Assembly (NCBI GenBank): GCA_910574865.1
Contig: CAJTDN010000021.1
Location: forward strand, 8,032 to 58,923
Source: Lachnospiraceae bacterium
Lineage (GTDB): Bacteria; Bacillota; Clostridia; Lachnospirales; Lachnospiraceae
DNA: 50,892 nt
Reading direction: 5' to 3'
Each line of letters begins with the position of its first letter. Position 1 is the stretch's first letter. Below the pieces are notes generated by a model. That model worked only from the letters and a program-made list of their open reading frames with translations. It ran no database searches and was not told the DNA's origin. The position numbers and the translations under genes were made by a program. Positions 43,437 to 50,892 of this stretch are shown here, one piece after another.

Positions 43437-46216
43437 TGATGAAATCGATGGCAAAACGGCAATCTTGTCACAAATTTATCTATAAATTACCTAGTGAACG
43501 ATTGAAAACGGTCAAGTGGGATCTTGATCTTCCACTTCCATCGGCCATGAAGAATAAAAACGACATCGTGGCCTTAAATGACAGCCAAATACTCCGATGG
43601 ATTTGCGAATTGAATGGAATCAAAGATTTGGAATCCGAAGTGTCAAGGGTAAAAAAAGAAATCAAATTCATAAAAAAGCAACCGAAAAGCAGAGAAAACA
43701 AGAACAAGATAAACGAATTATATAAAAGACAGTATTCTTTGCAATACCAAAAAGACTATTTTTGCATGATTATGGATTCCGACAAGGATTATGACAGGGC
43801 CAATAAAGGCTTTAAAATCAATGGTTATGAATACCATCGGCTGCTTGGCACCAATGGCGGGATTAAAAAATCAACCATTGTTTACGTGGGGGACCGGGTT
43901 TTTAAAGAAATTGTAAAACGCATGGATAACGGAAGGGATAAGGCAAAGCCCATGATTCCCGCCAAGCTAGAGGCATACCAGGCCTTGATTTGTAGTGGTT
44001 CCATACCGGTTACAATGCCCAGAATCTTAATCGTCCAAGATTGTAACGTGGCTTTTAAGGAAGACGTAATCACGATTCGTGACGAAAGGGACGGCGAGCC
44101 ACAACTTACATACGAAAAAGATTATGAAATTGCATATTGCGATTCCGACGGATACGGACTTATGTCACCGGATTATTCCCGCATCATCAACAAGGATTTA
44201 TACGGCGATGCATTTGAAGGACAAACCATTTCCGGCACAAACACACGATACGCCTGGACCAAGGGAATGCTGTTTACATTTGACTTTGTCGAATTTGCAA
44301 AAAGGGTCAACCACGAAAATTACATGGTTCATGACGCCTGGGGGGAATGGCGGGACGTGCGTGATTATGATGTCATCCTCACCACCTCCATGGTCAAGCT
44401 ATGGGATTCATATAAAAGCCTGGAACATTTTATACAATGTTGCAATGATAACCATTATCAGTTTTCCATTGCGAAAACCATGCCCCATGAATTAGAAAAT
44501 GTAAGAAATTCAAATTACCAGTTCCTACAAACATACGACCTGACCGATGAAGAGCTTTACAAATTATGCGAGCCTACCATTGATGAAATCAAGGACGTTC
44601 TTGGCGGAGATTGGCGAAAAGCGATTGTTTTTGCAAAAGGCATGTACCTTAACGAAGGTGCCGTTGAATCTATCGACAACGATTTTATCAAGGCCCTCAT
44701 GATAGATAAACGTTTGTTTGAGGATCCTTTCGTGACAAGGAAACTGTATTCCATGATAAAGAAGAGAATCGAGATGGCCGCCAAGGGATCCATCAAACTG
44801 AACGGGAACTTTGCCATGGTATCCGGCGACATGTACTCTCTTGCACAATCCATATTCGGCCTGCAAGTTACCGGTTTGTTAAAAAAAGGTGAAGTATATC
44901 ACAAATACTGGGTTGATAAAAACGTGGAGGACATTGCCATATTCCGCGCTCCCATGACCTGCCACAATAATATCAGGAAAAGAAAAGTCGTACATGACGA
45001 AGAAATGGATTTTTGGTACCAGTATAATACCACGGGGATTATTTTAAACACGTGGGACTCTACTTGTGACGCCACCAACGGAAGCGACAAAGATGGCGAC
45101 ATGTTCTTTTCAACAGATAACGAAATCATCGTGGAACATACGCTCAACTCCACTACGATTGAATGCGTGCAAAGGAAAGCCGAAAAAATCATACCGACGG
45201 AGAACGACGTCATACAGGCAAACAAGCTTGCCTTTGGCGACGAGATTGGAACAATCACGAACCGGATAACGGCGATGATTGAAAGGCAGGCCATCTTTGA
45301 AAAGGATAGTGAGGAATATAAAACTTTGGAGTATCGAATCATGTGCGGACAGCATTATCAACAAAACGCCATAGATCGCGCAAAAGGCATTATCGCAAAG
45401 CCAATGCCCCAATATTGGTATAGCAAATCGGCTTGTAGTAAATTACCGAATGATACAGAAGAGCAAACGCATTTCAAGGAACTATGTTTGAAAATCGTGG
45501 CCGAAACCAAACCATATTTTATGAAATATGTGTATCCCGATTTAATGGCGAAATATAACAAATATATAAGAGACACGAATAGTAAATGTATTCGGGAATT
45601 TAAAATGTCCCTATTGGATTTAATCCAAAAACCAAATAAAACCATCCCGGAAAAAGAATTTGTTGAATACTATAAAAAACTCATGCCCGTTGGAGATAAC
45701 CCATGTACGATCAATCGCATTTCATGGTTGTTTGAAGACACTTTCAACTTGCGCCATAAGAAATACGGGAAAAACAGAAGCTTTGATTATTCCATTTTGA
45801 AATCCGGTGTTACATATAGCAATCATGATTACCAAAAAATTGCGGAAATAAAGTCAAGGTATGACGATTCCGTAAAATGCTTCCAGAAAATGGCCAATAC
45901 GCGACGCTTGGATAAAGACGAAGTAAACGTGAACAGAATTATAATGTTACAAAATTTCAAAGCGGCGTGTGAAGAAATCTGTCCAAACGAAAAGGAGCTA
46001 TGTGACATTATAATCGACCTTTGTTATTCTTCCTCCAAATCAAAACAATTTGCCTGGGATATTTGTGGAGAGATAATAATTGAGAACTTATTAGAAAAAA
46101 ACGGTAACACGATAAATTACCCCGTATCGGTCAAATCCGATGGAGAATTCGAATTTGGCGGGGAGCAATTTATCATGTGCCAGAAAAAACTTGAGGAAGG
46201 TGATGACCTATTATAA
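43436..46216 (+). CDS. Two-barrel (QDE-1/YonO-like) single-chain RNA polymerase homologue
   Basis: 926 residues. The catalytic loop D551-K552-D553-G554-D555 in NGSDKDGDMFF matches the DbDGD metal-binding loop of two-barrel polymerases (cellular RdRPs such as QDE-1, phage YonO, crAss-like phage RNAP). About 45 residues upstream is FRAPMTCHNNIR (Arg504), matching the 'RNP/RxP..H..D/N' block that precedes the loop in that class. An earlier AWTKGM (Lys276) fits the lysine-bearing barrel strand region. The N-terminus has a coiled coil (LESEVSRVKKEIKFIKK). GGGGGATT precedes the ATG at 43436; the start overlaps the upstream stop. Codon use is AT-rich against its surroundings. It probably makes RNA on DNA or RNA templates; which one is unknown. 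Assignment rests on motifs seen by eye. Confidence 0.75.
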   Translation: MMKSMAKRQSCHKFIYKLPSERLKTVKWDLDLPLPSAMKNKNDIVALNDSQILRWICELNGIKDLESEVSRVKKEIKFIKKQPKSRENKNKINELYKRQYSLQYQKDYFCMIMDSDKDYDRANKGFKINGYEYHRLLGTNGGIKKSTIVYVGDRVFKEIVKRMDNGRDKAKPMIPAKLEAYQALICSGSIPVTMPRILIVQDCNVAFKEDVITIRDERDGEPQLTYEKDYEIAYCDSDGYGLMSPDYSRIINKDLYGDAFEGQTISGTNTRYAWTKGMLFTFDFVEFAKRVNHENYMVHDAWGEWRDVRDYDVILTTSMVKLWDSYKSLEHFIQCCNDNHYQFSIAKTMPHELENVRNSNYQFLQTYDLTDEELYKLCEPTIDEIKDVLGGDWRKAIVFAKGMYLNEGAVESIDNDFIKALMIDKRLFEDPFVTRKLYSMIKKRIEMAAKGSIKLNGNFAMVSGDMYSLAQSIFGLQVTGLLKKGEVYHKYWVDKNVEDIAIFRAPMTCHNNIRKRKVVHDEEMDFWYQYNTTGIILNTWDSTCDATNGSDKDGDMFFSTDNEIIVEHTLNSTTIECVQRKAEKIIPTENDVIQANKLAFGDEIGTITNRITAMIERQAIFEKDSEEYKTLEYRIMCGQHYQQNAIDRAKGIIAKPMPQYWYSKSACSKLPNDTEEQTHFKELCLKIVAETKPYFMKYVYPDLMAKYNKYIRDTNSKCIREFKMSLLDLIQKPNKTIPEKEFVEYYKKLMPVGDNPCTINRISWLFEDTFNLRHKKYGKNRSFDYSILKSGVTYSNHDYQKIAEIKSRYDDSVKCFQKMANTRRLDKDEVNVNRIIMLQNFKAACEEICPNEKELCDIIIDLCYSSSKSKQFAWDICGEIIIENLLEKNGNTINYPVSVKSDGEFEFGGEQFIMCQKKLEEGDDLL

Positions 46217-46245
46217 TTCTAAACGAAAAAGAGTACGTTGACGGA

Positions 46246-47061
46246 ATGCTCTTAAACAAAAACCTGAAACCGTCAGAAACATATACCTTTTTAAGCATGT
46301 ATGCGAGATACCTATACCATGAAAAGACACTTCGAAAAAAAGAAATCGTGAAAGAGCTCAACGCATTCATGGAAGAGAATTATCCACGCTACAACCCCGT
46401 CGATTGGTCTGCGCGTTTGGAAAAGTATACAAGCAAGGCCGGTAAATATCCTCTATGTAAATGTGAGGGGATATGGATTACGGAAAACGAGGTGGGCGCC
46501 ATTGAAGAAATTCATGACAAAGTATTGGAACGACTTGCCTTCACCCTTTTATGTTTGGCCAAATTTCGGAATTTTAGAAATCCTGACAACCATAATTGGG
46601 TAAATTACGGAAACGGTGAGATATACTCGATGGCCTGCATCAACACTACCGCTTTCGAAAAGGATCTCAAATTGAACAAACTGAGAGAATTGGGGCTGGT
46701 TGAATACGCGAAAAAAGTCAGCAATCTTAATATTCAGGTTTTGTATTTATGCAATGAAAGCAAACACAAATTGTTCATATCCGATTTTCGGAAACTCGGA
46801 TACGAATGGAAGTTATATAAAGGCGAGAACTATATAAGATGTGCAAATTGTGCGATTCTGGCAAAAAGAAAAAACAATAATCAAAGGTATTGCAAGGACT
46901 GCTCCGAAAAAGTCAGAAACGAACGGCAAAAAGCCATGATGAGAGGAAGAAGGTACGGGTTGACAGATTGCACGGAAAAGGACGTTCGTGAGATATCCCG
47001 TCTGCAAAACGCCGGAAAGCCCTATTTACGAGGGTTTCAGGACTTGCAGCTGACAAATTGA
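46246..47061 (+). CDS. Phage/mobile-element protein with C-terminal Cys4 motif, downstream of the polymerase
   Basis: 271 residues from the ATG at 46246. The frame is open back to 46207 and reads IILNEKEYVDGM, which looks like the natural N-terminus; GAGGAAGG stands eight bases before an ATT at 46210, so a non-ATG start is possible. The body (YHEKTLRKKEIVKELNAFME, YPRYNPVDWSARLEKY, LERLAFTLLCLAKFRNFRNP, WVNYGNGEIYSMACINTT) matches a hypothetical protein common in gut Firmicutes prophages and conjugative elements. Cys199, 202, 216 and 219 (RCANCAILA, YCKDC) form a likely zinc site. The last 15 residues are encoded by a repeat also found at 48.6 and 48.9 kb. It follows the polymerase by 29 bases, probably one operon. 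Confidence 0.65.
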   Translation: MLLNKNLKPSETYTFLSMYARYLYHEKTLRKKEIVKELNAFMEENYPRYNPVDWSARLEKYTSKAGKYPLCKCEGIWITENEVGAIEEIHDKVLERLAFTLLCLAKFRNFRNPDNHNWVNYGNGEIYSMACINTTAFEKDLKLNKLRELGLVEYAKKVSNLNIQVLYLCNESKHKLFISDFRKLGYEWKLYKGENYIRCANCAILAKRKNNNQRYCKDCSEKVRNERQKAMMRGRRYGLTDCTEKDVREISRLQNAGKPYLRGFQDLQLTN

Positions 47062-47083
47062 GATTTCCCCATATGGTAAGGAA
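47019..47083 (+). repeat. GCCCTATTTAC repeat, copy A
   Basis: About 65 bp with GCCCTATTTACGAGGGTTTC, AGGACT, ATTGAGATTT and ATATGGT blocks, matching copies at 48541-48648 and 48828-48934. It covers the last codons and stop of the Cys4-protein gene. Confidence 0.7.
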
Positions 47084-47166
47084 CATGAATTCCCTTTGCA
47101 CCCGACTCAAAAAACCAAATTTACCATAACACAAAAGGAGGAACCCCAAAACGAAAAAACAAAAAC

Positions 47167-47430
47167 ATGGTAAACAAGGAAGTAATATCTTTGAAGCTAA
47201 GTTATCTTGATTTGTTGTCACCAGAACCGATGCACATTAAAAACGTGGGAGGCATCATCTCGCCGAAATTGCGGGACATCTCCGTCCTCGGGTATGACAC
47301 ATACCAGTTTTACCTGGAATTATTGCAAATGTTAACCGCCGTGGACTGTGACGGCATCCAACCATGTCAAGCGGATATTCGCAATCCGCTTCGCTACTTG
47401 CTCATAACCTCATTGCCGCTTTGCGGCTAA
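47167..47430 (+). pseudogene. Phage tail-module protein fragment (likely N-terminus of a tail-assembly protein)
   Basis: The frame starts KLSYLDLLSPEPMHIKNVGG, IISPKLRDISVLGYDTYQFY, LELLQM, which resembles the N-terminus of small proteins that precede the tape-measure gene in gut Clostridia phages. After about 55 residues it runs into repeat DNA (LTAVDCDGIQP..), so the gene is cut. AAAGGAGG stands about 25 bases upstream, too far for a good start. With the tape-measure pieces nearby this suggests a broken prophage tail region. Confidence 0.4.
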
Positions 47431-47437
47431 TGAGGTT

Positions 47438-47533
47438 AAATTGCCTACGCAATGGTCCAGATGCCCACCGACACCATCACTTTGTCGGACAGGGGCCGTG
47501 CGGCAGAGCGCACGGCCCCGTGAAAAGCAACTG
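47438..47533 (-). repeat. 95-bp inverted repeat, right copy
   Basis: Reverse complement of the repeat at 42413-42508 at about 85% identity. It contains GGGGCCGTGCG paired with CGCACGGCCCC, a very stable hairpin, next to a second hairpin AACCTCATT/AATGAGGTT at 47406-47436. No gene lies in 47431-47832. Confidence 0.75.
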
Positions 47534-47832
47534 TTGGAGGCCATTTTATCTGACACCTGGTAAAAGTCCCGGCACTTTTTGTTTTTTGCAGCGGCCGCCC
47601 ATATGCCCGGGAACCAAAAAACATTTGGCTGGAAGCTGCAAAATGGAACGTCATTTTATAACGAAACCGACATGTCGCCTGACGGCGACACCACCATAAA
47701 TACTTGCTATTGTTTCAACACTGTCCGGGACTTTTACAGTAAAATAACAGAAAATGGTGTTCATGCAAGGCAATGTTTGTTATAATAGAACCATGCCCAT
47801 GGCGTGGTTTTACAAGGGAGGAAAGTGAAAGC

Positions 47833-48504
47833 ATGGGTGAAAAAGAGATTACGTACCACAACAAGGATGTCTTGTCCAAGATACTGGCTGAGAATTTCAA
47901 GAAAAAGTCGTTAAGCGTCTACGGGATTGACGTTCCCAGGATCAAGGACGTTTTGCCGACAAACCTTCCGGCGGTGCAGGCGAACGAAATGCGGATTGAC
48001 AACCTGTTCCTATTGATGGACGGTTCCGTCGCGCTCATCGATTACGAGAGCGACGTGAAGTGGAGCAACAACCTGAAATACCTGAATTATATCACCCGCG
48101 TCCTGGAACGATACAAGAAGCGGGAGTTGGCAAAGCGGATCGAGGACGGCGGGGAAAAGTCCTTCGTGCTGTCCGGAATCCTGGTGTTTGCCGATAAAAT
48201 CATAAGTGCCAAGATGGCAAAATATATAAAGGAGGTTTTGAAGATGACGCAAGTTGCACAATTACTGATGGAAGAAGGCAGGCAAGAGGGCAGGCAGGAA
48301 GGCAGGCAAGAGGGCAGGCAATACCAGCTGATTTCTCTGGTCTTGAAGAAATTGAAGAAAAATTGCGGGGTATCAGAAATCGCGGACATGCTGGAGGAGG
48401 ACGAGGACATTATCCAACGGATATACGATGCCGCCCAAAAGTACGCGCCAGATTATGATGAGACGAAGTGCGCGGAACTTTTGGAACAAATGGAGTTGGC
48501 ATAA
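47833..48504 (+). CDS. Rpn/PD-(D/E)XK nuclease-like protein with EGRQ repeats
   Basis: 223 residues; GGGAGGAAAG precedes the ATG. The N-terminal half (NEMRIDNLFLLMDGSVALID followed by YESDVK) fits the PD-(D/E)XK-like core of Rpn-type recombination-promoting nucleases, which are often labelled transposases. Then come KSFVLSGILVFADKIIS, KMTQVAQLLMEEGRQ and four EGRQ units (48281-48320), and a helical tail (GVSEIADMLEEDEDIIQRIY). Relatives are usually about 300 residues; the middle part between ITRVLERYKK and KSFVLSG appears shortened without loss of frame. TATAAT at 47781-47786 is the likely -10 box. Confidence 0.7.
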   Translation: MGEKEITYHNKDVLSKILAENFKKKSLSVYGIDVPRIKDVLPTNLPAVQANEMRIDNLFLLMDGSVALIDYESDVKWSNNLKYLNYITRVLERYKKRELAKRIEDGGEKSFVLSGILVFADKIISAKMAKYIKEVLKMTQVAQLLMEEGRQEGRQEGRQEGRQYQLISLVLKKLKKNCGVSEIADMLEEDEDIIQRIYDAAQKYAPDYDETKCAELLEQMELA

Positions 48505-48540
48505 GGCATATACGAACTTATTTTATGTGGACATAAGGGG

Positions 48541-48648
48541 CTGTTAGCTTTCTGAACTTTTTGAGCACCACCTTGGAACGCCCTATTTACGAGGGTTTCA
48601 GGACTCTCGCACGGCAGATTGAGATTTTCCTATATGCTGGTGAATAGA
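48541..48648 (+). repeat. GCCCTATTTAC repeat, copy B
   Basis: Begins CTGTTAGCTTTCTGAACTTT and continues through GCCCTATTTACGAGGGTTTC to ATATGCTGGTGAATA. It is a direct repeat of copy C (48828-48934); its second half matches copy A at 47019. The stretch 48505-48948 holds no gene. Confidence 0.75.
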
Positions 48649-48827
48649 GAGAATCTTTCCGAACCCGTGACATTCATCAGGCGTATTTCATTCCTCTCTA
48701 CAAGTGGCGGTGCTGCCGTTCTGGCGATATCGTCACTTGTTATCTTAAAATTAATTTCGATTTGCCGAAGGGCGCAAAAACGACCCAACTTCAAATGAAA
48801 AATCTTAAATGTTGACGTAAAAAAGTC

Positions 48828-48934
48828 CTGTTAGCTTTCTGAACTTTTCGAGCAATGCCTTGGAGCGCCCTATTTACAAGGCTTTCAGGACTCCTGCTCG
48901 ACAGATTGAGATTTTCCTATATGGTGATGAATAT
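48828..48934 (+). repeat. GCCCTATTTAC repeat, copy C
   Basis: Direct repeat of copy B with about 85-90% identity (CTGTTAGCTTTCTGAACTTT, GCCCTATTTACAAGGCTTTC, ATATGGTGATGAATA). The MITE copy 3 follows 15 bases later. Confidence 0.75.
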
Positions 48935-48948
48935 AGAAAACCAACCAA

Positions 48949-49227
48949 TAGCGTCGGTGTACGGAGGGCAACACGCCTCAGCCCATGTGATTTCAAGGGT
49001 TTTCAGCGTCATCTTCAATCGGCGTACGTCCTTGTACGCCTCATTCATCTTCCTTGAAAACCCTTGAAATCCCTATGGGTGAGGTCGCAGAGTCGTGAAG
49101 AGGCATATTCCCCCCCTTTCAAGGCACTTGAGCGACGCGTACAAGGACGTACGCAAAGTGAAAGTAACGACGAAAGAGGGGAAATATGCCCTTCATCGAC
49201 CGTGTTACCTTCTGTACACCGACGCTA
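48949..49227 (+). mobile_element. 279-bp MITE, copy 3
   Basis: Nearly identical to copy 2 (16723-17001), same orientation and length, with ends TAGCGTCGGTGTAC and GTACACCGACGCTA. Flanked by TA. Non-coding. Confidence 0.85.
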
Positions 49228-49568
49228 CCCAAAACGGTTGCAGACTGTTTCGCTGCAACCGACATACGCCATAAAAATACAGAGTATCAAAGATCCCGTA
49301 ACGACCACAGTCCCATGAGTAATCATGGGGCGTATGCTAGCCATCTTGTACAAGATGAAGGTATGGTCTGCTCTGCAAACATAATCGGACATCACAGATA
49401 AAAGTTGATTGCTTCGTGCCGCGCACTCCCGCAATCGCCACCCGCATCCTTGGGCATGTCCTGCCGGACCGCTTGTCCGTCCGGGACTTTTACCGTAAAT
49501 TGTAATGAACTTGCAGAGGTAGGCAGAAATGACCTACCCCTTTCCACTTCTTCTGGAAAGAGTAACAA
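49228..49568. other. Gene-free stretch before the tape-measure fragment
   Basis: It contains the hairpin GGTTGCAG/CTGCAACC at 49236-49260, a small CCATGA/TCATGG hairpin, and a CCGGGACTTTTAC.GTAAA segment at about 49490-49508. The latter also occurs near 47726 and, inverted, near 47557-47575. No reading frame of note. Confidence 0.45.
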
Positions 49569-50486
49569 ATGGATTCACTTGAAAAAGCCGGCAAACTGGC
49601 GGAACTCTCGTCCGTCCTTTCCAATATCGGCAAGATTGACGACAGCACCGCCATCCGCGACATGGCGACGGTCATGAAGGCCTTCAACATGGAGGCGGCG
49701 GACTCCGCCACCATCGTGGACAAGCTAAACAAGGTGGGCGGCGAGTACGCGACTTCCGTGAAGGATTTGGGCGACGGGCTGTCACACTCCGCCTCCGCCA
49801 TGGCCGCCAGCGGGACGAATCTCGACAAGACGCTCGCCATGCTTGCCGGCGGCACGAAAATCTCGCAGAACGCCGGCGAATTCGGCGAATTCCTGAAAGT
49901 CGGGAGCCTGCGCGTCCGGGGCATGAAAGACGAGCTGGAGGAACTCGGCGAGGAAGTCGGCACGACCGGCGACTCCGTCCGCAAGGTGCAGAACCAGGTC
50001 TTAAAGCTCACCCACGGGAGGGTGAACATCTTCGACGGGGCGGGGAATGTCAAGGACTACTACGACATCATGTCGGACATCTCCAGGGTATACGATTCCC
50101 TGGCCGGTGATGACAAGGCCGACCTGTCGGAGCTTCTGTTCGGCAAGCAGCACGGGAAGCAAGGCGCCGCCTTCATCGGGGCGTTCCAGTCCGGGCAGAT
50201 CCAGAGTGCCTACGAGGCCGCACTCAGTTCCCAGGGCTTCGCCATGCAGGAGCAGGAGCGTTGGATGGGTTCCATGGACGCGAAACTCCAGCAGTTTGAC
50301 GCCGCTTTCCAGTCGCTGTCGAAAAACGTGCTTGACTCGGACCTGTTAAAGTTCTTTGTCGACCTCGGCACCAACGCCGTGTCGGCATTCGACGGCATCA
50401 TAGGCAAACTCGGTTCCTTAAAGACACTTATGCTCGGGGCCGGGCTGTTCGCCGGGTTAAAAAACGTCGGTATGGCTAAACCATAA
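49569..50486 (+). pseudogene. Phage tail tape-measure protein, internal fragment
   Basis: The frame reads SLEKAGKLAELSSVLSNIGK, IDDSTAIRDMATVMKAFNME, GDGLSHSASAMAASGT, NAGEFGEFLKVGSLRVRGMK, LTHGRVNIFDGAGNVKDYYD and LSELLFGKQHGKQGAAF, all hallmark blocks of the TP901-type tape-measure domain in Clostridia prophages. The start codon is internal to the family sequence, a stop codon stands just upstream, and the fragment ends at 50486 where unrelated DNA begins, so neither end is native. The same domain begins again at 50.8 kb. Confidence 0.8.
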
Positions 50487-50793
50487 TAGTATGCCATCAC
50501 AAAGTCAAATGTTTGTGGACGTGCCGACAGCATAGTTTTGGGTTGGTGTGACAAGGGCACCAGCCGTTCTATGCCCGCCATGCGGTACATGGCGGTAAAT
50601 AAAATTCATGGCCCATTTGCCATGAAGGTCGATATGGCGATGAACATCGCTCCCATCGGATAATATGGGACGGGGAATCTTGTGTCTGCCACCGCAAAGA
50701 TGGCACCAGATGAGATCCGCAGGGAAGCCTCTCTTCACGCCCATTCGCGTGACGTGGAACCCCCACAGTAATGAAATGGCCACAGCCGCTTAG
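50487..50793. other. Unidentified 0.3-kb segment between two tape-measure pieces
   Basis: The longest open frame is on the minus strand (50783 down to 50505) and reads RGFPADLIWCHLCGGRHKIP, then DVHRHIDLHGKWAMNFIYRH. It has CxxC and several His residues as in small zinc proteins, but I recognise no family. It separates two homologous tape-measure sequences, so it may be an insertion or the edge of a rearrangement. Confidence 0.3.
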
Positions 50794-50892
50794 ATGAAAC
50801 GCTGGCGGAACTCTCGTCCGTCTATTCCAACGTCGGCAAGATTGACGACAGTGCCGCCATCCGCGACATGGCGACGGTCATGAAGGCCTTCA
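50794..50892 (+). pseudogene. Phage tail tape-measure protein, second copy of the internal region (cut by window edge)
   Basis: The frame reads DETLAELSSVYSNVGKIDDS, then AAIRDMATVMKAF up to the window edge. It repeats 49599-49692 almost base for base. The preceding bases do not continue the family. Whether the gene goes on beyond the window cannot be seen. Confidence 0.65.

Noticed and set aside
43436-46216. RNA virus-type (palm-domain) RdRP
   Set aside because: There is no GDD motif in a palm-like context; the DxDGD loop and RAP block point to the two-barrel class instead.
47431-47832. Additional genes between the right 95-bp repeat and the Rpn-like gene
   Set aside because: Open frames here are short, lack ribosome binding sites and cross hairpins and repeats.
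48281-48320. CRISPR-like short repeats
   Set aside because: The tandem 12-bp units are codons for EGRQ within a reading frame, with no spacers.

Overview
The window looks like a chromosome segment from an endospore-forming gut Clostridium of the Lachnospiraceae type. The grounds are a complete spoIIAA-spoIIAB-sigF operon, spoVAA-spoVAB, a YerC/TrpR-like regulator, DUF1836, DUF1848 and DUF3784 proteins, an LTA-synthase-like membrane protein, a valine T-box and several carbohydrate enzymes. Most genes are fairly GC-rich with strong GGAGG-type ribosome binding sites. The stretch from about 40.5 to 47.2 kb is clearly richer in A+T and looks acquired. Everything here was read by eye; no database search was run.

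Layout. 1-0.9 kb: C-terminal end of a phage tail tape-measure gene. 0.9-7.3 kb: carboxylesterase, a yunG/AAA-ATPase pair beside a decayed second copy of the same pair, and a MATE exporter. 7.4-12.5 kb: a glycogen-debranching-type enzyme preceded by a structured RNA element, then a domain-permuted GH3 glycosidase. 12.7-15 kb: DUF1836, YerC and DUF1848 proteins. 15-17.5 kb: a graveyard of gene fragments (two acetyltransferases, VanZ, intron reverse transcriptase) with two 279-bp MITE copies. 17.6-20.9 kb: an AraC regulator and a solute-binding lipoprotein gene broken by one stop codon. 21-33.8 kb: sporulation and housekeeping genes on the minus strand: spoVAB, spoVAA, sigF, spoIIAB, spoIIAA, a TPR membrane protein, folC, an LTA synthase-like protein, valS with its T-box, and a glucosaminidase. 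34-40 kb: a broken antitoxin-like gene, an acetyltransferase, a second GH3 enzyme, an MFS transporter, a broken AAA gene and tRNA-Trp. 40.5-50.9 kb: accessory DNA with an IS4-family element, a two-barrel RNA-polymerase-like gene with small partners, phage tail fragments, an Rpn/PD-(D/E)XK-like gene, a third MITE and two pieces of a tape-measure gene.

The most striking item is the 926-residue protein at 43.4-46.2 kb. It carries a D-K-D-G-D metal-binding loop and an upstream R-A-P-containing block, the signature of single-chain two-barrel RNA polymerases (the QDE-1/cellular RdRP, YonO and crAss-like phage RNAP group). It is translationally coupled to a 70-residue protein upstream and is followed by a protein with a C-terminal four-cysteine motif. 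The module lies in AT-rich DNA between inverted copies of a 95-bp repeat and next to phage tail remnants, so I infer a phage-derived or mobile transcription module. The second notable signal is a 98-bp structured RNA found twice, once as the leader of the debranching enzyme and once between the valine T-box terminator and valS, with compensatory changes in its stems.
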